Positions 35,375 through 44,351 of a DNA stretch of 64,000 bases are shown here, piece after piece; the first letter of the stretch is position 1, and each line of letters opens with the position of its first letter. The DNA is taken from NCBI RefSeq assembly GCF_003096655.1, contig NZ_QEKQ01000001.1, positions 186,001-250,000 on the forward strand. The letters are read 5' to 3'. The DNA comes from Tamilnaduibacter salinus (GTDB lineage Bacteria > Pseudomonadota > Gammaproteobacteria > Pseudomonadales > Oleiphilaceae). The notes beneath the pieces are model-generated. The model was not told where the DNA came from. It ran no database searches and saw only the letters and a list, made by a program, of their open reading frames with translations. Made by a program: the position numbers and the translations under genes.

Positions 35375-37381
35375 TCACTGGTCCTTGCCAGCTGCCGGGA
35401 GGAGAATCCGGAAACTGGTTCCGCCTGCCCCCGTCTTGCAGCTGATGATGCCCTCCATGTCATCAACAATCTGTTTCACGATGCTTAAACCGAGGCCACT
35501 ATGCCCCGCACCCTTGGTCGATGCAACCGGCTGAAACAGCGTCTGCCGGATCGAATCAGGCAGTCCCCGGCCTGAATCGGAAATGGTCAGTTCGACCCAC
35601 TGCTTGGTCCCCTGCCAGACCGGTGCATCGGTCTGAAGGGTGATGCGCCCCCCCTCCGGCATGGCCTCCACCGCATTCCGGACCAGGTTGGTCACAACCT
35701 GACGGAGAGCGCCCCGTCGGGCCCGGACCAGTCCGGATGCCGATGTGCGCTCCATCGCCGACTCGATGTCGGCCGACCGGAACAGGGATTCCCTGAACAG
35801 CGCCTCCATCGTTTCCAGCTCGTCATTGAGATCCGTGATCGGATCATCGCCCGGCGTCTCGTCGAGGCTGGTGATTTCCACTTCCCGGAGCTGTTCGAGC
35901 AGGTGTGCCGCCCGATCAAGCTCTTCGCGGACGATGGTGAGGTCGTTGTCCATCGTCTCGGTGTCGGAATCCGGGTTGGCCAGGCGGCGCTGGAGCTGAC
36001 TGACGTACTGGCGGACGATCGTCAGTGGGTTGCTGATTTCGTGGACCTGACGCCGCACGGCCAGCTGGCGTGACGCCTGGTCCAGCAGGTGCTGACTGTC
36101 CGGAGCCGGCGCAGGCTCGGTCAGTCGTCGATGAACGTGGCGACCAAACAGCGTCAGCAGTTCGCGATACCGTTCGGCGCTCGCCCGGGCCTGGAGTCCG
36201 ATGACGTAGACGCCGCCGGTGCCCTCGGCCGTGACGACCGGTCGTGTCATCAGGGTAGGGGTACCCAGCAGCGACATGAGCTGGCGGTCCAGCACAGTGG
36301 CCTTGTCACTGTCGGCATCACCCACCAGCATATCCCCGGTTTCAACCGCCCGTGTGACCAGACTCTGCGGTGCGTCCAGGGGAATGGTCATAGCCGGAGC
36401 GCCACCGACGGTTGCCTCTCGGAGGGTCAGTTCCCGGTCCGCAATGGTCAGTAAGGAGGCTGGCCGCCCCGTCAGCATGGTGAGGTGTCGCAGTCCATCG
36501 AGCATCACATCGTCAAACGGCAGGTCATTTGGCATATCCTGCATGACGCGCTCGATCATGGCGGTGCTGACCACCTCGCGGAACAGCCGGTCCCGGGCAG
36601 GGCGGTCATCGCCCGACCCGCTCAGGTCGATGTTCAGGCTGTCCGCAAGAGACTGAACATCCTGCTCAATGCCCGTGCAGATCTCCCGGGTCAGGGCGCT
36701 GGTCAGGCCAAACAGCAGGTGCGCCGCATCAAGTCCTCCGGAATCGGCCAGGGCGAGCCGTGTGGAAAGATGAACCAGTTTGACCAGGTGTCCGGCGTCC
36801 CGGATGGAATCCGGGGATTCCTGTTGATACCGGACGGCATCCTCAACGTGCCTGTCGAACCCCCAATGGTGGCAGAGAGCCGCACCGAGTTCGCTGGCCG
36901 GGTATTCGGCGACGGGATGATCGGCGGGACTGCTCATGAGGACGAGTTCGCCGGCGTTGTGCAACAGCCCGACCATGTAGGCTTCTTCGGTCGAGGGGTA
37001 ACGTGTCAGGCGCGCGAGAGCCCGGGCAATCAGCGCCGTGGTCAACGAGTGACGCCAGAAATCGCGCAGCTGTTGCCAGTGCTCGGGTTCAAGTCGCACC
37101 AGTAGCTGGCGCAGTGAGGCGGTAATGATCAGTGACTCGATTTGCCGGATGCCCAGGCGCAGCATGGCCTGCTCGATGGTTTTGACCGGGTTGGCCTGGC
37201 GATAGAGTGCCGAGTTGGCGAGCGCCAGCATCCGCCCGCACAGCGCCGTGTCGGTATCGATGATCCGGGCGATATCCCGGAATGACGCATCGGAGTGGCA
37301 TGCCTCCAGCGCCCGCAGTGCGATCTGCGGCAGACTCGGCAGGTCCGTATCGGGCGGTATGTTGATCGGGGCTGGGGGCAT
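35375..37381 (-). CDS. HDOD-domain histidine kinase
   Basis: A 668-residue cytoplasmic kinase. N-terminal HDOD domain about 14-210 (LPSLPQIALRALEACHSDASFRDIARIIDTDTALCGRML, VGLLHNAGELVLMS). A middle region about 290-420 may be GAF-like. A HisKA-like helix pair has candidate phosphorylation site H447 (QVHEISNPLTIVRQYV). C-terminal ATPase domain (VTNLVRNAVEAMPEGG, DSGRGLP, GHSGLGLSIVKQIVDDMEG). No membrane segment. The stop overlaps the possible GTG start of the REC-PAS-GGDEF-EAL gene by 4 nt, so the two likely form a pair in which this kinase phosphorylates D74 of the partner. The input ligand is unknown. Confidence 0.85.
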   Translation of the reverse strand: MPPAPINIPPDTDLPSLPQIALRALEACHSDASFRDIARIIDTDTALCGRMLALANSALYRQANPVKTIEQAMLRLGIRQIESLIITASLRQLLVRLEPEHWQQLRDFWRHSLTTALIARALARLTRYPSTEEAYMVGLLHNAGELVLMSSPADHPVAEYPASELGAALCHHWGFDRHVEDAVRYQQESPDSIRDAGHLVKLVHLSTRLALADSGGLDAAHLLFGLTSALTREICTGIEQDVQSLADSLNIDLSGSGDDRPARDRLFREVVSTAMIERVMQDMPNDLPFDDVMLDGLRHLTMLTGRPASLLTIADRELTLREATVGGAPAMTIPLDAPQSLVTRAVETGDMLVGDADSDKATVLDRQLMSLLGTPTLMTRPVVTAEGTGGVYVIGLQARASAERYRELLTLFGRHVHRRLTEPAPAPDSQHLLDQASRQLAVRRQVHEISNPLTIVRQYVSQLQRRLANPDSDTETMDNDLTIVREELDRAAHLLEQLREVEITSLDETPGDDPITDLNDELETMEALFRESLFRSADIESAMERTSASGLVRARRGALRQVVTNLVRNAVEAMPEGGRITLQTDAPVWQGTKQWVELTISDSGRGLPDSIRQTLFQPVASTKGAGHSGLGLSIVKQIVDDMEGIISCKTGAGGTSFRILLPAAGKDQ

Positions 37382-37559
37382 AGGTCAACTTGGAATAACG
37401 CCTGTCTTTAGTATGGACAGATAGTAGACAAACAATCGCCGTTCGCAAAGGGTTTGATGATTTTTCCGCCGCCGGCACCGTGTACAATGAACGGTTATCA
37501 CAATAACAGAATGTAAACGGGACCCCGCGTCCCGACCGGGGGGATGACAGAAACCAGTC

Positions 37560-38849
37560 ATGTCGGATTCTCAAAACGCAGTCAGACATCAGCCGCGTAT
37601 TCTGGCGGTGACCGGGGGAAAGGGGGGCGTCGGAAAAACGTCCGTCGCCCTCAATATGGCCCTGATCCTCTCGCGACAGGGGCATCGGGTGCTTCTGCTG
37701 GATGGTGATACGGATCTGGCCAACGTCACCATTATGCTGGGGCAGTACCCCAGCCGGACGCTGGAGCAGGTCCTCAACAATGAATGCACCCTGGAGGAGG
37801 CCATCTTCCGGGCGCCCTGGGGGCTTGATGTGCTGCCAGGGGCCTCGGGGGTGGAGCGGTGCATGTCGATCGCGCCCTCGGACCGGCTCTCGCTGATGCG
37901 CCGGCTGGCGGGTCTGGAGCAGCAGTACGACTATATCCTGATCGACACGGCGGCCGGGTTGCGGGCCGGTGTGCTCCACATGATTGCCAGTGCCGCGTTG
38001 GCGTGTGTGGTCGTCACGCCGGACCCCACATCGCTGACCGATGCGTTCAGCCTGTTGAAAGTGCTCAAGCGCCGGGGCTACAAGCGTACCCCAAGCATCC
38101 TCATCAATATGGCCCGCGGGCCCAAGCATGCCCAGTCGATTTTCCAGCGGTTCTACGCGGCGCTCCAGCGCCATCTGGACATGACACCCCATTATCTCGG
38201 GGCGGTCTGGCAGGATGAGAGTGTCCGGCGTGCCGTGTCCCGCCAGCAGCCGGTCGTACTGATGCCGGATGCCGAGCCTGCCTGTCGGCAGTTCCGCGTG
38301 CTTGTGGACATGCTGAAAGTCCGCTTTGACCAGTTGGAGCCCCGGCGCAGTGGTTTTGCCGCGTACTGGAATCGCGTGGCAGAGAAACAGTCCGGGCGAT
38401 CCCGCCCGGTTGAAAAGCCGACGGCGCCCGTCAGTGCGGACGATCGCTGGCGTCAGTGGAGCATCGAGCTGGAAGCGCTGTTGGCCGATCCAGCCACCAC
38501 TGAATTGCAGCGGTATGAGGCGTTGGTCAGTTGTCTCGAACAGCTGGGCCGGCATATGGACGGTGAGACCATCGAGGCGATTCAGACGGGGCTGGCGGCG
38601 ATGTCCTGGGAGCAACTCTCTCCGGCGCTTCGCACCCACCTGGCCAGCCACCTCCGGCAGTTGGCGGATCAGGTGGACCCACCGCCAGCGGCGCCCGAGC
38701 CGGCGTCGACTGACACAACCGGCCAACCCCAGCCCCGTTACGACGAACAGCGTTTCGGACAACAGCAGGCGCTGATTCAGGCGCTGCGGGAGAAGCCAGC
38801 GGACGTCTCGCTGGACCGCCTGCTGGCGATGCTGACGGACGCATCCTGA
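37560..38849 (+). CDS. MinD/ParA-like P-loop ATPase with C-terminal extension
   Basis: A 429-residue protein whose first ~290 residues are a MinD/FlhG (FleN)-type deviant-Walker ATPase: GGKGGVGKTS (19-28), LLDGDTDLANVTIMLG and IDTAAGL. The last ~130 residues are a proline- and charge-rich linker and a helical extension unlike MinD or Soj. The flagellar genes that usually surround FlhG and the minCE genes are both absent. It is divergent from the HDOD-kinase gene. It may place or count a cell-pole complex, but that is inference. ATG 37560 gives a well-formed start. Confidence 0.8.
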   Translation: MSDSQNAVRHQPRILAVTGGKGGVGKTSVALNMALILSRQGHRVLLLDGDTDLANVTIMLGQYPSRTLEQVLNNECTLEEAIFRAPWGLDVLPGASGVERCMSIAPSDRLSLMRRLAGLEQQYDYILIDTAAGLRAGVLHMIASAALACVVVTPDPTSLTDAFSLLKVLKRRGYKRTPSILINMARGPKHAQSIFQRFYAALQRHLDMTPHYLGAVWQDESVRRAVSRQQPVVLMPDAEPACRQFRVLVDMLKVRFDQLEPRRSGFAAYWNRVAEKQSGRSRPVEKPTAPVSADDRWRQWSIELEALLADPATTELQRYEALVSCLEQLGRHMDGETIEAIQTGLAAMSWEQLSPALRTHLASHLRQLADQVDPPPAAPEPASTDTTGQPQPRYDEQRFGQQQALIQALREKPADVSLDRLLAMLTDAS

Positions 38850-39164
38850 GCCGCCTCCGGGTGGCTCTGTCGTCAAACGCCCGTCGACAGCCAACACTGA
38901 AACTTTGGAACAGGTCACCAATTTGTCATTTTGTGCCCTGTAAGGTGGCACGAAAGAACAACAATGGTGCCGGCTGTCCCGGTAGCGGTCCGATCCGGGT
39001 GGCGTGAGGTCTGCTTTTCCCGCTGGATGCGGGTGAGTGGCAGAGTTCATGCAAAGCAAGGAACAGGTGCGCTTGAAACACGGTCTGCCGTGGATGGCAT
39101 GCCCCGATCCGGGGCGGTTTTCAAGGGCTCCGCAACGTCACCATGTTTAGGGAGGAGCGTCATC
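38850..39164 (+). other. 315-bp region before the fatty acyl reductase gene
   Basis: No gene is supported here: an in-frame extension of the reductase to 38931 lacks family similarity. GTGCC (near 38933) and GGCAC (near 38947) form a small inverted repeat that may be regulatory. I see no convincing -35/-10 pair. The long leader may hold the promoter or structure for growth-state control. Confidence 0.3.
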
Positions 39165-40703
39165 GTGTCTGAGGAACATCCCAACAGTGCGTCTCATTCC
39201 AGGGTGTTGAACGCGCTCAGCGGTAAACAGGTCCTGATCACCGGAACGACCGGTTTTCTGGGCAAGGTCGTTCTGGAAAAACTGATCCGATCGGTGCCGG
39301 ACATTGGTGGCATCCATCTGCTGATCCGGGGTAATCGCCACTACCCCGAAGCGCGCGAGCGGTTTCTGGAGGAGATCGCCGCCTCATCCGTTTTTGAGCG
39401 TCTTCGCAGTGAAGAGCCGGACCGCTTCGAGGCGTTCATCGACACTCGTCTGCACTGTGTGACCGGCGAAATCACCGAGCCGCTTTTCGGCCTGGCGTCC
39501 CACGAATTCGATGCGCTCGCCGCACAGCTCGATGCGGTCATCAACTCGGCAGCCAGCGTCAACTTCCGTGAGGAGCTGGACAAGGCGCTGGCGATCAACA
39601 CCGACTGCCTTGGCAATATCTGCGAACTGTCCCGCCGGGGCGGCAATCTGCCGGTCATTCAGGTCTCCACCTGCTACGTCAACGGCATGAATGCCGGCGA
39701 TGCGAAGGAGGCGCTGGTCAATCCAGCCCGGTCGGGTATGGTGCAGAGAGAGGACGGCACCTGGGACGTGGATGAAGTCAGGCACGTCCTGAATGACAAG
39801 ATCGCCGAGCTGCGGCACTGCTATTCGGGGAATGTGCTGGCAGAGAAACTGGTGGATCTGGGCATCCGGGAAGCCAATCGCTATGGCTGGAGTGACACCT
39901 ACACCTTCACCAAGTGGATGGGAGAGCAGGTGTTGATGCAGGCCCTCCACAGGGCGCCCCTGACGATTGTGCGGCCGGCGATCATAGAGAGTGCGCTGGC
40001 CGAGCCGTCACCGGGCTGGATTGAGGGTGTGAAGGTTGCGGACGCGGTCATCCTGGCCTACGCCCGGGAGAAGGTGTCGCTGTTCCCGGGGCGCCGGGCC
40101 GGTATTATCGATGTGATCCCGGCCGATCTGGTCGGCAACAGCATCATCCTGTCACTCGCCGAGGCGGTGTCGTCCCCCGCCGAGCAACGCATCTACCAGT
40201 GCTGCAGCGGTGCCACCAATCCCCTGCGCCTGGGTGAGATGATCGACCATGTCATGACCGAGGCCCGTGAGAACCATGCCGCCTACGACCGGCTGTTCCA
40301 CCGTCAGCCAACCAAGCCGTTCATTGCCGTTGGCCGCCGGCTGTTTGACCGGGTCATGGGCGGTGTGCGGCTGCCGCTCAGCCTGCTGGACCGGGTTCTG
40401 AAACTTGCCGGAAGCGAGACAGAGCTCAAGGCGCTCCGGAATGTGCGCACCACCATGGAGCTGGCCACGATCTTTGGCTTCTACACCGCACCGGACTACG
40501 TCTTTCACAATGATCGCCTGCTTGAGCTGGCGGACCGGATGGGCAGTCGTGACCAGACGCTCTTCCCCGTAGACGCCCGCCTGATCGACTGGCCGACCTA
40601 CCTCCGGAAAATTCATCTTGCCGGACTCAATCGCTTTGCACTGAGCCACCGCCGGCTGCCGCGGCCGACACAGCGCCGCAAGCAGAACCAGCGAGCCGCT
40701 TGA
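39165..40703 (+). CDS. Fatty acyl-CoA/aldehyde reductase (alcohol-forming, Marinobacter FAR type)
   Basis: NADPH-dependent enzyme that reduces acyl-CoA or fatty aldehyde to fatty alcohol for wax esters. It has 512 residues from GTG 39165, with GGAGGAG at 39151-39157, the expected spacing. The Rossmann opening ITGTTGFLGKVVLEKLIR (G27-x-x-G30-x-x-G33) and the Y-x-x-x-K pair in YTFTKWMGEQ define the extended SDR fold. The C-terminal sterile domain continues through IKVADAVILAYAREKV and RLIDWPTYLRKIHLAGLNR. Wording such as AVINSAASVNFREELDKALAINT and QVSTCYVNGMN matches the Marinobacter FAR I know. A strong hairpin follows the stop. Confidence 0.93.
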   Translation: MSEEHPNSASHSRVLNALSGKQVLITGTTGFLGKVVLEKLIRSVPDIGGIHLLIRGNRHYPEARERFLEEIAASSVFERLRSEEPDRFEAFIDTRLHCVTGEITEPLFGLASHEFDALAAQLDAVINSAASVNFREELDKALAINTDCLGNICELSRRGGNLPVIQVSTCYVNGMNAGDAKEALVNPARSGMVQREDGTWDVDEVRHVLNDKIAELRHCYSGNVLAEKLVDLGIREANRYGWSDTYTFTKWMGEQVLMQALHRAPLTIVRPAIIESALAEPSPGWIEGVKVADAVILAYAREKVSLFPGRRAGIIDVIPADLVGNSIILSLAEAVSSPAEQRIYQCCSGATNPLRLGEMIDHVMTEARENHAAYDRLFHRQPTKPFIAVGRRLFDRVMGGVRLPLSLLDRVLKLAGSETELKALRNVRTTMELATIFGFYTAPDYVFHNDRLLELADRMGSRDQTLFPVDARLIDWPTYLRKIHLAGLNRFALSHRRLPRPTQRRKQNQRAA

Positions 40704-40709
40704 CGGTCG

Positions 40710-40734
40710 CCGCCCGGAGGCATCCTCCGGGCGG
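40710..40734 (+). terminator. Strong hairpin after the FAR gene
   Basis: CCGCCCGGAGG (40710-40720) and CCTCCGGGCGG (40724-40734) make a perfect 11-bp stem with a CAT loop, starting seven nt after the stop. No T-tract follows, so termination would need factor help or is only partial. Confidence 0.55.
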
Positions 40735-40819
40735 GCCCCTTGAGGAACCCGGCAACTGGACTATGCTGGTAGTAGCCGGGCCCGATGTGGCGCGCCCCCG
40801 CGTATCCGAGACGCCTGAC

Positions 40820-40862
40820 GGAACCCCGCCCGGGTTCCCAGGGGAAGTGCTCAGCACTTCCC
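40820..40862 (+). promoter_or_regulatory. Two tandem hairpins in the acs leader/promoter region
   Basis: GGAACCC (40820-40826) and GGGTTCC (40832-40838) form one 7-bp stem. GGGAAGTGC (40842-40850) and GCACTTCCC (40854-40862) form a second, perfect 9-bp stem with a TCA loop. They lie 110-150 nt before the acs start. They could bind a regulator or end upstream transcription; function unknown. Confidence 0.4.
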
Positions 40863-40971
40863 TTAGTACGTTCGTCTAATTCAATTGCCTGGCACCGGCG
40901 TGTTGAACTGACCCTCAACAATAATGCGGGGCGCTTGGACGACCCCAATTCGCAGCAATCAGGGGAGCACA

Positions 40972-42918
40972 ATGACACAACAACAGGTGTATCCGGTTAA
41001 CGAGACGTTCAAGAAACGAGCGCTGATCGACCGTGCCCAATATGACGCCATGTACGCGGAATCGATTCGCGATCCCGACGCGTTCTGGGGGAAGCACGGC
41101 AAGCGTCTGGACTGGATGAAACCCTACACGAAGGTCAAGAACACGACGTACGACTACGACAACCTGTCGATCAAGTGGTACGAAGATGGTGAGCTGAATG
41201 CGGCGGCCAACTGTCTGGACCGGCATCTGGAAAAGCGCGGCGACAAGACCGCACTGATTTTTGAAGGCGACGAGCCGTCGGTATCCCGCCACGTTTCCTA
41301 CCGTGAACTGCACGAAGAAGTCAGTAAGTTTGCCAATGTCCTCAAGTCGCTTGGGGTGAACAAGGGCGACGTGGTGACCATCTACATGCCGATGATCGTC
41401 GAGACCGCAGTGGCGATGCTCGCCTGCGCGAGAATCGGCGCCATCCACTCCGTGGTGTTTGGTGGCTTCTCTCCGGAAGCCCTCGGGGCCCGGATCGAGA
41501 ACGGCAAGTCCCGCTTTGTGATCACCGCGGACGAGGGGGTTCGCGGTGGTCGCAAAATTCCGCTCAAGGCCAATGTCGACAAGTCCCTTGAGGGAAGCAA
41601 TGTCCCGGCTGTCGACAGCGTGGTGGTCGTGACGCGGACCCATGCCGACATTGATTGGAAGGATGGGCGCGACGTTCGTTATGAAGAGCTGATGAAAGAC
41701 GCGTCCAGTGACTGTCCGCCGGAGCCGATGAACGCTGAAGACCCGCTGTTCATGCTCTATACGTCTGGTTCTACCGGGACGCCTAAGGGGGTGCTCCACA
41801 CTACCGGCGGTTACCTGGTCTACACGTCCATGACTCATGAGTACGTGTTCGACTATCAGGAAAACGATGTGTACTGGTGCACGGCGGATTTTGGCTGGAT
41901 CACCGGCCACAGCTATATCCTGTACGGACCGCTGGTGAACGGCGCCACTACAGTGATCTTTGAAGGGGTGCCGAATTATCCGGATGCCTCCCGCTTTGGT
42001 CAGGTGGTCGACAAGCACAGGATCAATGTCCTCTATACCGCGCCGACGGCTGTTCGGGCGCTGATGGCGCAGGGTGATGACTGCATGGCGGGGACCACCC
42101 GGGACAGTCTCCACATCCTGGGCACTGTCGGTGAACCCATCAACCCCGAAGCGTGGGAGTGGTATCACCGCGTGATTGGCAACTCCAATTGCCCGATCGT
42201 GGATACCTGGTGGCAGACCGAGACCGGGGGCATTCTGATTACCCCGCTGCCCGGCGCAACGGACCTCAAGCCCGGTTCGGCGACGCTGCCATTCTTTGGC
42301 ATCCAGCCGGCGGTGGTTGATAGTGATGGCAACGTGCTGGAAGGCAAGACCGAGGGGAACCTGGTGATCCTCGATAGCTGGCCTGGCCAGATGCGGACCA
42401 TCTTCGGTGATCACGAACGGTTCAAGCAGACGTACTTCAGCACCTACAAAGGGACCTACTTCACGGGCGATGGCGTTCGTCGGGATGAAGACGGGTACTA
42501 CTGGATTACCGGCCGGGTTGACGACGTCCTGAACGTGTCCGGTCACCGTCTGGGTACGGCCGAGGTGGAAAGCGCGCTGGTGTCGCATGACAAGGTGGCC
42601 GAAGCAGCCGTGGTCGGCTACCCCCACGAGATCAAGGGGCAGGGCATCTATGTCTATGTCACGCTGGTCGGCGGTGCGGAGCCGACGGAGGAGCTGAGGC
42701 AGGAACTGGTCCAGACGGTCCGTCAGGAAATCGGTCCGCTGGCCTCGCCGGACGTCATCCAGTGGGCCCCGGGTCTGCCGAAGACCCGGTCCGGCAAGAT
42801 CATGCGGCGTATCCTGCGCAAAATCGCGGCAAATGAGCACGATCAGCTTGGCGACACCTCCACACTCGCCGATCCGGGGGTTGTCGACGAGTTGATCGAG
42901 CACCGCGCCTTTCAGTAG
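40972..42918 (+). CDS. acs: Acetyl-CoA synthetase
   Basis: AMP-forming enzyme that activates acetate via acetyl-AMP. It has 648 residues from ATG 40972, with AGGGGAG at 40961-40967; an upstream in-frame ATG at 40924 adds 16 unlikely residues. P-loop-like motif [21 protein letters not shown], and the C-terminal [11 protein letters not shown] with K609, the lysine acetylated by Pat-type enzymes in Salmonella and E. coli Acs. It precedes a LuxR-type response regulator, as in pseudomonads. Acetate use and fatty alcohol production would meet here at acetyl-CoA. Confidence 0.96.
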   Translation: MTQQQVYPVNETFKKRALIDRAQYDAMYAESIRDPDAFWGKHGKRLDWMKPYTKVKNTTYDYDNLSIKWYEDGELNAAANCLDRHLEKRGDKTALIFEGDEPSVSRHVSYRELHEEVSKFANVLKSLGVNKGDVVTIYMPMIVETAVAMLACARIGAIHSVVFGGFSPEALGARIENGKSRFVITADEGVRGGRKIPLKANVDKSLEGSNVPAVDSVVVVTRTHADIDWKDGRDVRYEELMKDASSDCPPEPMNAEDPLFMLYTSGSTGTPKGVLHTTGGYLVYTSMTHEYVFDYQENDVYWCTADFGWITGHSYILYGPLVNGATTVIFEGVPNYPDASRFGQVVDKHRINVLYTAPTAVRALMAQGDDCMAGTTRDSLHILGTVGEPINPEAWEWYHRVIGNSNCPIVDTWWQTETGGILITPLPGATDLKPGSATLPFFGIQPAVVDSDGNVLEGKTEGNLVILDSWPGQMRTIFGDHERFKQTYFSTYKGTYFTGDGVRRDEDGYYWITGRVDDVLNVSGHRLGTAEVESALVSHDKVAEAAVVGYPHEIKGQGIYVYVTLVGGAEPTEELRQELVQTVRQEIGPLASPDVIQWAPGLPKTRSGKIMRRILRKIAANEHDQLGDTSTLADPGVVDELIEHRAFQ

Positions 42919-43056
42919 AGCGTCGAAGAGACCGGTCGTGTCAGGGCGCCGTGTCATCGACGGGTTCTGGGTGCGCCGGTCGCCCTGAAACGCGGCCAGC
43001 GGGTGCCTCCGGGCATGCCGCTGGCTTTTACGTTCGAGACGAGTTAAACAGGAGTC

Positions 43057-43722
43057 ATGGTGCAACAGATCATCATCGCCGACGACCATCCACTATTTCG
43101 TGCCGCGCTTCGCCAGGCGGTGTCCCAGGCACTGCCGGATGCTGACATGATTGAAGTGGAGAGCATCAAGACGCTTCAGGAATCGGTCGAGGAGCACCCC
43201 GATGCGGATCTGGTCCTGCTGGACCTGAACATGCCGGGCGCCCACGGATTTTCCGGGCTGGTGTTCATGCGAGGCCAGTATCCGGGCCTGCCGGTGGTGG
43301 TGGTGTCGGGCTCCGAAGAGCTTCAGGTCGTCCGCCGCTCCATTGATTACGGCGCGTCCGGGTTCATCCCAAAATCCGCCTCGCTGCCGACCATCACCGA
43401 GGCGATTCAGGACGTGCTGGAAGGTGAAATCTGGCTACCGGATGGCGTGGCCGAAAAAGTCGAGCGCATGCAGGCTGACGTGACCGACTTCTCCGACAAA
43501 CTGGCGTCGCTGACGCCTCAGCAGTTCCGGGTGCTCGGTATGCTGTCAGAGGGCATGCTCAACAAGCAGATTGCGTTTGATCTGGAGGTGTCTGAGGCCA
43601 CCGTCAAGGCGCACATCACTGCCGTGTTCCGCAAGCTGGGCGTCCGCAACCGGACCCAGGCCGTGATCGCCATCCAGCAGATGGAAATCGACCCCTCCGA
43701 CACGTCGCTGTCCGGGACCTGA
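43057..43722 (+). CDS. LuxR/NarL-type response regulator, probable acetate regulator (ErdR-like)
   Basis: A 221-residue regulator with receiver domain 1-120 (IIIADDHPLFRAALRQAV; phosphorylation site D56 in LVLLDLNMPG; switch K106 in GFIPKSA). A C-terminal LuxR helix-turn-helix follows (LTPQQFRVLGMLSEGMLNKQIAFDLEVSEATVKAHITAVFRKLGV). AGGAG lies 6 nt before ATG 43057. Its place 138 nt after acs fits the ErdR/ErbR regulators that activate acs in Pseudomonas; this is inference from context, and I cannot separate ErdR from other NarL-family members by eye. No cognate kinase adjacent. Confidence 0.85.
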   Translation: MVQQIIIADDHPLFRAALRQAVSQALPDADMIEVESIKTLQESVEEHPDADLVLLDLNMPGAHGFSGLVFMRGQYPGLPVVVVSGSEELQVVRRSIDYGASGFIPKSASLPTITEAIQDVLEGEIWLPDGVAEKVERMQADVTDFSDKLASLTPQQFRVLGMLSEGMLNKQIAFDLEVSEATVKAHITAVFRKLGVRNRTQAVIAIQQMEIDPSDTSLSGT

Positions 43723-43973
43723 TAGCGGACGGGTGTTCGCTGTTATGAGAATTCTTCGCCGACGACTGATTAATGTTGCCGAACATTTAGAGGGTGTTGT
43801 AAATGGCGTCGCCCAGCGGTCACTCCGTTGTCTGATCGGGATCGGCTGGTGGTCATTGCCGGAGGAGCGACAGGGATGTCGCGGTCGCATTTGGCGTCAG
43901 GGACGACCATCAAATGCAGCGTAGGCAATGATTACCAGCCGGTCCCAGGCACCTTCGTCGAGAGCCGAAACCG

Positions 43974-44140
43974 GTCGCCCTGGCGGGCGACTCCGAAGTC
44001 GGAGACATCGGCTACATGTTCAACGATAGCCTTTTGCTGCACCCTCTTTATGTTCGGAGCGGCCGGCAGGCCGCCGAGCGATGTTTTCCAACCGATTGCT
44101 GTCAGGGAGCCTAACGGCTCCTCCGAACATAGATGTTCGG
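43974..44140. repeat. Chain of at least five hairpins
   Basis: Perfect stems in order: GTCGCCC/GGGCGAC (43974-43991, loop TGGC); CTCCGA/TCGGAG around 43991-44003; GCGGCC/GGCCGC (44059-44074); GGAGCC/GGCTCC (44106-44121); CCGAACAT/ATGTTCGG (44123-44140). ATGTTCGGAG (44050-44059) and CTCCGAACAT (44121-44130) also pair over 60 nt, enclosing two of them. CGGCTACAT occurs twice (near 44009 and 44139). The stacked palindromes look like a REP/BIME-type or decayed mobile sequence. Confidence 0.55.
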
Positions 44141-44162
44141 CTACATCAGAGGCTCAACACAC

Positions 44163-44197
44163 GGGCGCTTCCGTGATTTCCGTGTGCTTCCGTGGCC
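44163..44197 (-). repeat. Solo copy of the dispersed CACGGAA repeat
   Basis: Read on the minus strand, this 35-nt stretch runs GGCCACGGAAG through CACGGAAGCGCCC. It matches the left arm of the element at 48761 at 33 of 35 positions, by my alignment. No opposite arm is found upstream, so it is a solo half. Confidence 0.6.
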
Positions 44198-44280
44198 GTT
44201 CCCCCGCTGTTGTCCGTTTTCTCTCCTGATCGCCTCCCAACCAACTGACGACATTTTCATCAAATCGTGAAGGTGATGTA

Positions 44281-44309
44281 TTGCATCAGCCGGGCGGGCC
44301 CTGTATTGT
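44281..44309 (+). promoter_or_regulatory. Promoter of the desaturase gene
   Basis: TTGCAT (44281-44286), a 17-nt spacer, TATTGT (44304-44309): a near-consensus sigma-70 promoter, 43 nt before the desaturase ATG. Confidence 0.6.
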
Positions 44310-44351
44310 TAATTCAGCTTACACATGTACTCTTAAAGTGGAGTGATCAAA

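Larger units (their letters stand above)
43723..44280. other. Gene-free structured region between the regulator and the desaturase
   Basis: About 560 bp with no credible gene: a 133-aa open frame (43828-44229) is low-complexity and unsupported. The first ~20 nt hold a weak hairpin (AGCGGAC 43724-43730, GTTCGCT 43735-43741) that may end acs-regulator transcription. The rest holds the hairpin chain at 43974-44140 and the solo dispersed repeat at 44163-44197. Confidence 0.6.

Noticed and set aside
37089-39059. 656-aa open frame antisense to the ParA-like gene and its upstream region
   Set aside because: It spans two oppositely oriented genes and has no motif; shadow of coding sequence.
40891-40908. 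Possible sigma-54 (-24/-12) promoter before acs (TGGCAC...TTGAA)
   Set aside because: The spacing is 7 nt instead of 5 and there is no GC in the -12 element, so it does not fit sigma-54.
40915-43089. 724-aa open frame antisense to acs
   Set aside because: It mirrors the acs coding strand, has no domain and an implausible composition; acs is certain.
43828-44229. 133-aa open frame in the hairpin tract
   Set aside because: Covers repeats and hairpins, has low-complexity composition and no ribosome-binding site.
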